From Bdellovibrionales bacterium (GTDB lineage Bacteria; Bdellovibrionota; Bdellovibrionia; Bdellovibrionales; Bdellovibrionaceae): 64,000 bases of DNA. The notes beneath the pieces are model-generated. The model was not told the origin of the DNA and searched no databases. It worked only from the letters and a program-made list of their open reading frames with translations. Positions 9,027 through 16,538 of this stretch are shown one piece after another. The translations under genes and the position numbers were made by a program. Within the stretch, counting starts at the first letter, position 1, and each line of letters starts with the position of its first letter. The stretch is taken from positions 62,001 through 126,000 of the forward strand of contig JAFEAQ010000014.1 of the NCBI GenBank assembly GCA_018266295.1. Direction: 5' to 3'.

Positions 9027-9208
9027 GGAATTTAACTCCTTTTAAAAAACGGGAGCCAAAGTTCTACTCAAAATAGGCCTAAACAGCAAGAAATTAGTGC
9101 TGCGCGGCAGGCTATGCTGTCCAGTTCTGACCTGGACCGGGTACAGCAAAGGTGACCCCGGGGGCTATCCCCCTTAAAATAGGGCTTATTTCAAAGGAAG
9201 GACCCCCT

Positions 9209-10192
9209 TTGGCAACTGTGACGGAGCTCATAAAAAATTCGCAAAAGATCATCCTTTCGACCCATCGTCAGTGCGATGGGGACGGCCTCGGAGCCGAGTT
9301 GGCCCTGTACTACGCGCTCAAAAAAATCGGCAAGGACGTGAAGATCGTGAATGTCGACGGCACCCCCCGCAAGTACCGTTTCTTGGGTTCCGACAAAGTC
9401 ATCGCCCTTTTCCAGAACAACCCAGTCATGGACCTGACAGCCGAGCTTTGCCTGATCTTTGATACCAACGACGAGCGCCTGCTCGAGCCTTTGTTTTCAG
9501 GCCTCAAAAAGAGTGTCGGGAAAATTGTCTTCATCGATCACCACCCGGTTTTAAAAAACGGTCCGCAACCCACTGCGGAATCGCATATTGACGTCGCGGC
9601 GGCTTCGACCGGCGAGCTTGCTTACAATATGATTAAAGAGCTGGGGATTGAGCTTGATAGCAATATTGCCCGCGCCCTTTACACCAGCATCACTTTTGAT
9701 ACCCAGCTTTACCGCTACATCCGCAGCTCGCCGAAATCGCACCTTATCGCGGCGGAGCTCCTAACTCACTCTTTTGATCCACAAGAAGTGCATCGTGCGC
9801 TTTTCGGCAACCAAACGGTTCAGAAAATGGCTTTTTTAGCAAAAGCCCTCGGCCAGATTGAATACTTCTGCCACGGCCGCCTGGCGGTGCTGCGCCTGCG
9901 CGATGCCGACTTACTTGCCCACAACCTCGAACCCGATGAGGCGCGCGATATTATCGACATGGTGATGAATATTGAGAGCCTTGAAGCCTCTGTGATCTTC
10001 CGTGAGGATGCCGAGGATGAGTACAAACTCAGCCTGCGCAGCAAGGGAAAGATCGAAGTTCTCTCAACAGCGGAGAGTTTTGGCGGCGGTGGCCACACCC
10101 ATGCGTCCGGTGCTTTCATCAAAGGGAAATACATAGACTTAAAAGACAAAGTCGTGAAAGATCTGACAAAGAAGATCTCGCAAATTGGTTGA
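9209..10192 (+). CDS. DHH-family phosphoesterase, NrnA-like (oligoribonuclease/pAp phosphatase)
   Basis: NrnA-type enzymes degrade very short RNA oligomers and dephosphorylate pAp. The product has the expected motifs: H19 and D23-G-D25-G in the first metal loop, D85 in IFDTND, D110-H111-H112, and a late glycine/histidine loop (GGGGHTHASG) of the DHHA1 domain. The TTG at 9209 is preferred because AAGGAAGGA lies eight bases upstream and it matches the usual family length (about 327 residues). An in-frame GTG at 9152 lacks a good ribosome-binding site. The gene is followed by a BFD-type gene after 21 bases and pcp with a one-base overlap. Confidence 0.9.
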   Translation: MATVTELIKNSQKIILSTHRQCDGDGLGAELALYYALKKIGKDVKIVNVDGTPRKYRFLGSDKVIALFQNNPVMDLTAELCLIFDTNDERLLEPLFSGLKKSVGKIVFIDHHPVLKNGPQPTAESHIDVAAASTGELAYNMIKELGIELDSNIARALYTSITFDTQLYRYIRSSPKSHLIAAELLTHSFDPQEVHRALFGNQTVQKMAFLAKALGQIEYFCHGRLAVLRLRDADLLAHNLEPDEARDIIDMVMNIESLEASVIFREDAEDEYKLSLRSKGKIEVLSTAESFGGGGHTHASGAFIKGKYIDLKDKVVKDLTKKISQIG

Positions 10193-10213
10193 TAACAGGA
10201 ACGCACTTTAGCG

Positions 10214-10501
10214 ATGCAAAGAAAGAAACGCGCCGAAATTATTTGCCGATGCAACAACGTTCCTCGCGACGTGATTGAGGACGCTATTGCCAATGGTGGC
10301 TGCGACACTCTGAATAAGATCTTCGATGAAACTATGGCGGGCGTGGGCCCGTGCGGTGGATCTTGCCGCAGAAAACTCGGCCCCCTGCTTGATCACTATC
10401 TCAAAACCGGAACCTTCCCCGAAAAGATCATTGAAGATACCACTGGCAAAGCGCCGGCTCCGGCAAGTAGTAGCAAAAACGAAAGCGGCGGAGAATCTTA
10501 A
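10214..10501 (+). CDS. BFD-type [2Fe-2S]-binding domain protein with CX3C variant
   Basis: The domain is that of bacterioferritin-associated ferredoxin, which binds a [2Fe-2S] cluster through four cysteines and serves in electron transfer or cluster delivery. C11 and C13 give the first CxC pair. The second pair is C47 and C51 in GPCGGSC, a CX3C arrangement where typical members have CX2C. The conserved CRCNNVPRD start and small helical spacing are otherwise standard. After residue 70 there is an extra Ala/Ser-rich tail. Its stop overlaps the pcp start by one base. A second BFD-type gene occurs 1.3 kb downstream. Confidence 0.82.
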   Translation: MQRKKRAEIICRCNNVPRDVIEDAIANGGCDTLNKIFDETMAGVGPCGGSCRRKLGPLLDHYLKTGTFPEKIIEDTTGKAPAPASSSKNESGGES

Positions 10502-11127
10502 TGGCGCGCATTTTAGTCACGGGCTTTCAGCCCTTTCTTCATCACAGCATAAATTCTTCTGAACGCGTCCTCACAGCACTCACGAAAGAACGCCAAGACA
10601 TCGAGGCGGTTTTCCTACCTGTGAGTTTTCAGAATTCTTTCGCCGTACTTAAGAAACACCTCAGCGCCCAACCCCACTACGACTTTGTGATTATGCTTGG
10701 ACAAGCCAACGGCCGTGCGCTCGTTTCGCTCGAACGTGTTGCTCTGAATTGGATGGAAAGTAAAAATCCCGATAACGACGGCGAGTGCCCGGCAGGCGGC
10801 AGAATTCTCGGTGGCGCTCCGGATTCTTACCTGGTCGATTTCTTTCCATCAGCATGGAAAGAAATTCTGTCCTCTGTTGGCAGCGAAGCCGAAGGACTTG
10901 AATACCCGACGAAGCTCGCAGAAGTATCTCTGACTGCCGGAGCTTATGTTTGTAATAATTTGTATTTTAAAATGGCGCATGAGTTGCGCGGCTCTAAAAC
11001 TCTGCCTTTGTTCGTTCACTTGCCGCTTTTACCTGAGCAGATTGATGAAAATCCAGGTTCGCCTTCGATGAAGCTGACGACCCAGGTGCGGATCGTCAGC
11101 GAGCTTTTAAATCTTTTAACAGCCTAA
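10501..11127 (+). CDS. pcp: Pyroglutamyl-peptidase I (peptidase family C15)
   Basis: The enzyme removes N-terminal pyroglutamate from peptides and proteins. The 208-residue product matches the family: an N-terminal ILVTGFQPF segment, the catalytic triad E79 (in SLERVA), C151 (in GAYVCNNLYF) and H173 (in FVHLP), all in the expected order and spacing. There is no signal peptide, so it acts in the cytoplasm. It is probably cotranslated with the BFD-type gene. Its presence is suggestive because three exported proteins in this window are predicted to mature to N-terminal glutamine, but there is no direct evidence of a link. Confidence 0.94.
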   Translation: MARILVTGFQPFLHHSINSSERVLTALTKERQDIEAVFLPVSFQNSFAVLKKHLSAQPHYDFVIMLGQANGRALVSLERVALNWMESKNPDNDGECPAGGRILGGAPDSYLVDFFPSAWKEILSSVGSEAEGLEYPTKLAEVSLTAGAYVCNNLYFKMAHELRGSKTLPLFVHLPLLPEQIDENPGSPSMKLTTQVRIVSELLNLLTA

Positions 11128-11130
11128 CAG

Positions 11131-11649
11131 CTACTGTTGCAAAGTCAGGATCATCTTACCTTGGCAGACATTCTTGTCCGAATTGTCGATCAATGTCAGC
11201 TTACTAAAGATACGATCATAAGACATCACGAAGTAAGTTTTTGAAGTCGGCGTTGCCACGGACTCATACTCATTCTTTGCATTCAATCTTTGCGACACAG
11301 TAAAGACGGCTTGAGCTTCGTTGACTCTAACCGAGCCGGTCTCTACCGCGGAACAAGCGTCCTCACAATTTAGATCGAAATTTTGCTGGCTCTCTAAGTA
11401 TTGTTCGTTGGGTTTAAAGTTCACAACCCAGTGAAGAGTTTTAAGCTTTTCAGTTTTTGTAGCGTCAGCACACTCAACGGTCACATTGTAAGCGCCGGAT
11501 TTAATCTGCAGAGTTTGCGGCAAAGCCTTTTGCTGTTCTTGAAGAATGGCTTTCTGCTGGGGTGTTAGATTCGTTTTGTTCGTGTTGCACGCTGAAAGCG
11601 CAAAACCGAAAGCACAGAGAGTGACCAATGACATCTTAGTAGAAAGCAT
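11131..11649 (-). CDS. Lipoprotein, unknown function
   Basis: The 172-residue product has a lipoprotein signal with the lipobox LSAC ending at C21, and AAGAGGAG lies before the ATG. The mature part starts with a polar Asn/Thr/Lys-rich linker and then a helical QQKAILQEQQKALPQ stretch, followed by a strand-rich domain with four cysteines, of which NCEDAC is a close pair. The residue after the lipid-attached cysteine is Asn. I do not recognise a family. The stop is four bases from the convergent pcp stop. Confidence 0.8.
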   Translation of the reverse strand: MLSTKMSLVTLCAFGFALSACNTNKTNLTPQQKAILQEQQKALPQTLQIKSGAYNVTVECADATKTEKLKTLHWVVNFKPNEQYLESQQNFDLNCEDACSAVETGSVRVNEAQAVFTVSQRLNAKNEYESVATPTSKTYFVMSYDRIFSKLTLIDNSDKNVCQGKMILTLQQ

Positions 11650-11703
11650 AAAGAACTCCTCTTAAAGAGGCGAATTTACACGATTTCCGAGAGCTTCTCT
11701 ACA

Positions 11704-11731
11704 AATGCAAAAAGGGCCCTTGCGAGGCCCT
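11704..11731 (-). terminator. Minus-strand terminator after the second BFD-type gene
   Basis: On the minus strand AGGGCC and GGCCCT pair around a short TCGCAA loop and are followed by five T residues. It lies between the stop of the BFD-type gene at 11758 and the start of the lipoprotein gene, so the latter likely has its own promoter. Confidence 0.75.
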
Positions 11732-11757
11732 GTAAAGTCGACAAAAATGTCTAATTG

Positions 11758-12219
11758 TTAGGCGCTTTTCTTAGCGGGAATGGCGATCGTGCCGCCGTTA
11801 AGACGATAATCAATCATCTTTTGCACGTCGGGTCTACAAGTCCCACAGTTCGTGCTGGCGTTAGTTTGGCGGCTCACCGAGGTCGTCGTGTGCGCTCCGG
11901 CCACGATCGCCTGATCGATCGTCTGACAAGAAACTCCACGACAATGGCAGACTTCTGCTTCCTTATAGGGGTAATTCCACTCACCGCGAAGCTTCAGGAT
12001 CAACTCGCGCAAAAGAATCTCGGAATGACTCGTGCCGTTTGGAACTGGCCACTGTTGAATGTCGACGCCAAAGCTCTTACGCATCGATTGCATAAGACTC
12101 ATCATCTCCGTGCAACCACGGAATTGAACTTTCGGAGCTGATCCGTCCATATTGACTTCAATACGGTCACGGCCTTCAAGTCCAACACTGAATTTTCTAT
12201 TTTCACCTGACGTAGACAT
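11758..12219 (-). CDS. Two-part protein with C-terminal BFD-type [2Fe-2S] domain
   Basis: The C-terminal half (about residues 88-145) is a BFD-type cluster-binding domain with C91-H-C93 and C125-G-T-C128, a fully canonical four-cysteine arrangement. The N-terminal 85 residues form a separate small domain I do not recognise; it contains a single cysteine (FRGCTE) and a helical segment, and might be a partner-interaction or scaffold domain like those fused in NifU-like proteins. There is no signal peptide. It is divergent from the RimK-like gene with a 44-base gap. The Fe-S binding call is firm; the physiological partner is unknown. Confidence 0.82.
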   Translation of the reverse strand: MSTSGENRKFSVGLEGRDRIEVNMDGSAPKVQFRGCTEMMSLMQSMRKSFGVDIQQWPVPNGTSHSEILLRELILKLRGEWNYPYKEAEVCHCRGVSCQTIDQAIVAGAHTTTSVSRQTNASTNCGTCRPDVQKMIDYRLNGGTIAIPAKKSA

Positions 12220-12263
12220 ATTGGTATATTCTATGCGAATCGATATGAAGTGAAAGGCTAGGA

Positions 12264-13067
12264 ATGAAGTTTCTTATATTGAGTCGTCTTTCGACCCTTT
12301 ACTCCACCCGGAGATTGGTCCAGGAGATCACTTCTCTCGGGCACGAGCCCCTCATCGTCAACCCAGAGTCCCCCGAAGAAACGGCCGAGATCCTCATTCC
12401 CCGCCTCGGAAATTTTCGCTATGAAGAATCCCTCGCCAATCTCGAGAAATTACAAAACACTTCCGGCGCGAAAGTGACTCTGAATGCAATGCCTTTTTTT
12501 CATCAGGCACGCCACAAAAAACGCGCCCATGAAATTCTCGGAACCCTACCTCAACCGAAAATTTTCAACGAAGTAACCACCTTCCCCGTGGTCGTAAAAG
12601 ACTGCCTTTCAAGCCAGGGGGAAGGCGTTTTCCTCTGCAAAAATCACAATGAACTTTCTGACTGCCTGATGAAATTACAAGGCCGCGAAGTGCTCTTTCA
12701 GGAGTTTATTGCCGAAAGCCAAGGCCATGACATTCGCGCTTTTGTGATCGGTCAAAACGTGGTTGCCAGCATGGAGCGTTCTTCGACAAACCCCTTGATA
12801 GAATTTCGTTCCAACCTTTCATTGGGAGGCACGGCAAAGTCCGTGACCCTCACTGCGGAGGAACAGGATTTGTGTATTGCCGCCGTTCATCGACTGGGCC
12901 TAGATTATGCCGGTGTCGATTTGGTCCGGTCTCATCGAGGAGGTCTTATCCTTGAAGTCAATCCTTGCCCTGGGCTCGAAGGTATTGAAAAATGTAGTCA
13001 GAAGAATATCGCCAAGGAAATCGTTCTCTATGCTGAAAGTCTCTGCCGTTCCCATTCTCAAAGATAA
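12264..13067 (+). CDS. RimK-like ATP-grasp ligase
   Basis: RimK-family enzymes join amino acids (often glutamate) to peptides or proteins using ATP. The 267-residue product has the ATP-grasp features VKDCLSSQGEGV (residues 111-122), QEFI at 146-149, HDIRAFVIG at 155-163, the family-specific FRSNLSLGG at 181-189, and the metal-binding E231-V-N-P followed by PGLEGIE. It is slightly shorter than E. coli RimK (300). Its 3' end overlaps the gloB start by 38 bases, so the two are translationally linked. The acceptor is unknown: ribosomal protein S6, a small-molecule thiol or a peptide are all possible. Confidence 0.88.
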   Translation: MKFLILSRLSTLYSTRRLVQEITSLGHEPLIVNPESPEETAEILIPRLGNFRYEESLANLEKLQNTSGAKVTLNAMPFFHQARHKKRAHEILGTLPQPKIFNEVTTFPVVVKDCLSSQGEGVFLCKNHNELSDCLMKLQGREVLFQEFIAESQGHDIRAFVIGQNVVASMERSSTNPLIEFRSNLSLGGTAKSVTLTAEEQDLCIAAVHRLGLDYAGVDLVRSHRGGLILEVNPCPGLEGIEKCSQKNIAKEIVLYAESLCRSHSQR

Positions 13068-13758
13068 CTACGTTTTCATTCCGACCAACGGGCAAACAAA
13101 AGAATGTGTCATTATTGACCCCGGCCAAGCGGATGCAGTGAAGAGCTTTATCCTCAAAGAGCACCTTCGTCCTCGTGGCATTCTTCTCACCCACCACCAC
13201 TGGGACCATATCGGTGGCGCGCAAGAACTTAAAAAAGCTTTCGACGTTAAAATCTATGCGCCTTTAAAAGAGCAAAAGCTGATTGATTTTGCCGATGTCT
13301 ACTTGCAAGAAAATGATTTTGTTTTTGAAGCCGGCATGCAGTTCCGAATTATCGACCTTCCAGGGCATACGATGGGTCATATTGCCTACCTCGAGGAAAA
13401 ACAAAAATGGCTCTTTAGCGGTGACGTGCTCTTTAGCCTTGGCTGTGGCCGCATCTTCGATGGGACCATCGAGGATCACTACAAGAGCCTCGGAAAAATC
13501 AAAGCATTGGACCCCAGCACAATTATTCACTGCACTCATGAATACACAGAGATGAACTTAAAATTTTGTCTTGAGAAATTTCCAGAAGATCCGGCGCTTA
13601 AAAACTTTGCGCAGCACGTGCAAGCCCTGCGCAGCCAAGGTAAACCGACCGTGCCGTTTCCTTTAAATCAAGAACTAGAGCTCAATCCATTTTTAAAAGC
13701 AAAAAACGAAGCGGACTTCATCGCACTCCGCGAAGAGCGAAATAATTTTAAGACTTAA
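13030..13758 (+). CDS. gloB: Hydroxyacylglutathione hydrolase (glyoxalase II) family metallo-hydrolase
   Basis: Glyoxalase II hydrolyses S-lactoylglutathione in methylglyoxal detoxification. The 242-residue product has the metallo-beta-lactamase motif with H55, H57, D59 and H60, then H113 in LPGHTMGH, D132 in SGDVLF and H170 in THEY. The GCGRIFDG segment is typical of GloB rather than other family members. The ATG at 13030 is chosen because it gives the expected N-terminus (MLKVSAVPILKDNY); longer upstream extensions would run inside the RimK-like gene. A convergent gene overlaps its stop by four bases. Thiol specificity is not proven by sequence. Confidence 0.9.
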   Translation: MLKVSAVPILKDNYVFIPTNGQTKECVIIDPGQADAVKSFILKEHLRPRGILLTHHHWDHIGGAQELKKAFDVKIYAPLKEQKLIDFADVYLQENDFVFEAGMQFRIIDLPGHTMGHIAYLEEKQKWLFSGDVLFSLGCGRIFDGTIEDHYKSLGKIKALDPSTIIHCTHEYTEMNLKFCLEKFPEDPALKNFAQHVQALRSQGKPTVPFPLNQELELNPFLKAKNEADFIALREERNNFKT

Positions 13759-15164
13759 GGATGCAAACCGGTCTCGGATTTAAAACCGAGATCCCGTTCA
13801 AGATTTTTAATCAGATATTCGCGGCGGTAAGCAAAGATCTTTTCAATCTCACTACGTACAATCGTTCCCCCCAGCAAATTGCCAATACTGCCCATGGGCA
13901 AAACATAGCGAACACGATCAATCATCAAAGTGCCGCCGGCAAACGGTCGGAACTCGTGGCTATGGTGCCAAAGCGTATAAGGTCCTTCGATCTGCGTATC
14001 CGTAAAATGAAAAGGAGGATTCCAATCTTCAATACGACTCTTCCAACGCATCGGCATACCACGAAGTTTCAGGCGGTAAACGATCTCAGTGCCTGCTTGA
14101 ATCTTTTCAGAAGAACTCGAGACGATTTCAAAATCCAAAGTCGGCGGCGTAATTCTTTGCAAATTTCCCGCGTGGCTAAAAAATGGAAAGATCTCTTCAG
14201 GCTTCCAAGGCAAGTACTGTTCAGAGACAAAAATCTCTTCGTCATTTTTATTGCAAACATTTTCCAGAGCTTTTTTTAGATCAGGATATTTAAATTTGTA
14301 TCCTGTTTGCGTCGCCACTTGCGGAATTGCCCGCTGTGAATCCAAAACAAGCGCTGACATCTCGCCCATCGACGCCCAAAGCACCATCGCCGGAACTCGC
14401 GGTGCGAGTCCGACCTCTAAAACGGAAGCCAGCGTTTTAGAAAACTCCTCATTTGTGACTGGATTTGGTGAAACCAAATTCATGGGCCCGCGCAGTGAGT
14501 TTTTATCCAGAGCGTGCAGAATCAAACCAACTTCATCCTCGACATGAATCCAACTCATCCACTGCTTGCCCTCGCCAAGAACCGCACCAAGACCGCGACG
14601 GAAAAGTGGCAAAAGCTTCTCCATCGCTCCGCCATGGGACGACAGCACCATTCCGGTGCGGATAGAAACCACCCGAGTCGCCGCCAGAGCCTCGCCGTAT
14701 GAAAAAGTCAAAAGTTCCTCTTCCCAGTCCTGACAAACTTGCGACAAGAAATCTTCTCCCGCGGGGCTCTCTTCAGTCAGAAGCGTGTCGCCTTGGGAGC
14801 CATAATAACCAACGGCCGAAGCGCTGATAAAAATCTTTGGCGCTACCGGCAGACTTTGAATCAGATTCCGAGTACCAAGAATGCGCGACTCATAGATTTT
14901 TCTTTTACGGGACTCATTCCACCGACCACCGCCGATATTTTCGCCTGCAAGGTTAATCACAGCGTCCATCAAACGCAGATCCGGATGCTCTTTCAGCGGA
15001 GCTTCCGTGAGATTGCCAGGGATGATTTCACACGGGAAAGGGAGCGTCGAGCGCGCCTTCTCTGCGTCGCGAGTTACGACGTAGACTTGATCGCCACGGT
15101 TCACAAGAGCTTTACCAAGCTCTCTGCCAATCAACCCTGTAGCTCCAGTCATGAGTACTTTCAT
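13755..15164 (-). CDS. TIGR01777-type NAD-dependent epimerase fused to an SRPBCC domain
   Basis: The N-terminal part (about residues 1-295) is an extended short-chain dehydrogenase of the YfcH/TIGR01777 group: a dinucleotide loop GATGLIG at residues 7-13, the NLAGENIGGGRW segment, and a YYG motif in the active-site region. A DUF1731-like tail follows. From about residue 310 to the end there is a second domain resembling the SRPBCC (polyketide cyclase/ligand-binding) fold, with strand patterns and the RVRYVLPMG segment. Most relatives lack this fusion. It is eight bases from the photolyase gene on the same strand, so the two likely form an operon. Substrate unknown. Confidence 0.85.
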   Translation of the reverse strand: MKVLMTGATGLIGRELGKALVNRGDQVYVVTRDAEKARSTLPFPCEIIPGNLTEAPLKEHPDLRLMDAVINLAGENIGGGRWNESRKRKIYESRILGTRNLIQSLPVAPKIFISASAVGYYGSQGDTLLTEESPAGEDFLSQVCQDWEEELLTFSYGEALAATRVVSIRTGMVLSSHGGAMEKLLPLFRRGLGAVLGEGKQWMSWIHVEDEVGLILHALDKNSLRGPMNLVSPNPVTNEEFSKTLASVLEVGLAPRVPAMVLWASMGEMSALVLDSQRAIPQVATQTGYKFKYPDLKKALENVCNKNDEEIFVSEQYLPWKPEEIFPFFSHAGNLQRITPPTLDFEIVSSSSEKIQAGTEIVYRLKLRGMPMRWKSRIEDWNPPFHFTDTQIEGPYTLWHHSHEFRPFAGGTLMIDRVRYVLPMGSIGNLLGGTIVRSEIEKIFAYRREYLIKNLERDLGFKSETGLHP

Positions 15165-15172
15165 AACGCCCT

Positions 15173-16480
15173 CTACTTCTTCAAAGCAGTCTTGAAAGCG
15201 TCCAAGGCTCTTTGTCGTGCAAATGTATGATCTACTATAGGCTCAGGATATCGGGAAGTACCAAATTCTGGAACCCATTTCCGGACGTACAAACTATTTT
15301 TATCAAATCGTTCGAGCTGAGCTTGAGGATTAAAAATCCGGAAGTAGGGAGCCGCATCACAACCCGTTCCCGCTGCCCATTGCCAATTGCCATTATTCGC
15401 CGCAAGATCATAATCCAAGAGTCGCCGCGCAAAGTAGCGTTCACCCTGATACCAATGAATGAGCAGATGCTTCGTCAGAAAACTTGCTGTCACCATTCGG
15501 ACGCGGTTGTGCATATACCCGGTTGCATTGAGTTCTCGCATACCAGCATCGACCAAGGGATACCCCGTGGTCCCTTCGCACCAGCGTTCGAAGTCGGATT
15601 TGCTCTTTCGCCAAGCAACTTTTTCGTACTCCGCACGAAAGCTCCGCGTTTCGACAATTGGAAAATGATGGAGGATTTGCATAAAAAACTCACGCCACAC
15701 AAGTTCACTGAGCCAGACTTGCGAAAACTTGCGCCCCTCGCGGGCAAGCTCGCGAACACTCAGGGTTCCAAAGCGCAAGTGCAGCCCTAAATGGCTCGTG
15801 CCATTTTCAAGCGCAGGGAAGTCGCGGTCTTTCTCATAGTTTTTCAAAACTTTTACTGACAACTCCAGAGAAGGAAACTCAAAGTCTGTCTTTTGAAAAC
15901 CAATGCTCGTAATGGCCGGCATTGCCTCCGGCTTTTTCACTTTTGCTAAATTCGGCAGATAGCGTGTTGTCGGATAAGACTGCAGATAAAAATCAGAAAG
16001 GCCCGCGAGCCATTTTTTCTTATAGGGAGTATACACCGTATAAGGCTTACGGGCCTCCGTGACAATTTCATCTTTTTCAAAAATCACCTGATCTTTAAAA
16101 GAAGAAAAAGTCACCCCCAGCGACTTGCAAAGTTCAGAGATTTCGGAATCGCGTTTATTCGCGGAGGGTTCATAATCATGGTTTAAGAAAATCGCAGACG
16201 CTTTATGCTCCTTTAAAAGCGTCGCCCACACCTCTTTGGGCTTTCCGTGGCGAACCAAGAGGTCACTGCCTTTTTTCTGGAGCGCACGCTTCAGTTCCTC
16301 GACGGTTTCATAAATAAACTGAACCCGGCGGTCGTCTTGATCTTGAAGCTTTTCAAGAATGTCAGTGTCAAAAATAAAGACCGGAAGAACAGGTTTTCCT
16401 TCACGCAAAGCGTGATAAAGCCCCGCATTGTCATCCAGGCGCAAATCTCTTCGAAACCAGAAAAAATTCATGGAACCCAT
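15173..16480 (-). CDS. phrB: Deoxyribodipyrimidine photolyase
   Basis: The enzyme repairs UV-induced cyclobutane pyrimidine dimers using light and FADH-. The 435-residue product begins with the class I signature FWFRRDLRLDDN in the antenna-binding domain. It also has the FAD-binding domain motifs SELVWREFF, GYPLVDAGMREL, MHNRVRMV and NNGNWQWAAGTG with the following FRIFNP segment. Two in-frame ATGs lie three codons apart at the N-terminus; either fits. A cryptochrome-like role cannot be excluded, but the conserved DNA-repair segments favour photolyase. It is upstream of the epimerase fusion gene on the same strand. Confidence 0.95.
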   Translation of the reverse strand: MGSMNFFWFRRDLRLDDNAGLYHALREGKPVLPVFIFDTDILEKLQDQDDRRVQFIYETVEELKRALQKKGSDLLVRHGKPKEVWATLLKEHKASAIFLNHDYEPSANKRDSEISELCKSLGVTFSSFKDQVIFEKDEIVTEARKPYTVYTPYKKKWLAGLSDFYLQSYPTTRYLPNLAKVKKPEAMPAITSIGFQKTDFEFPSLELSVKVLKNYEKDRDFPALENGTSHLGLHLRFGTLSVRELAREGRKFSQVWLSELVWREFFMQILHHFPIVETRSFRAEYEKVAWRKSKSDFERWCEGTTGYPLVDAGMRELNATGYMHNRVRMVTASFLTKHLLIHWYQGERYFARRLLDYDLAANNGNWQWAAGTGCDAAPYFRIFNPQAQLERFDKNSLYVRKWVPEFGTSRYPEPIVDHTFARQRALDAFKTALKK

Positions 16481-16538
16481 CGTCTTTATGTTTAAAGTTT
16501 TTCAAACTTTAACGTAAAATAAGTCAGGGACAAAAGCT

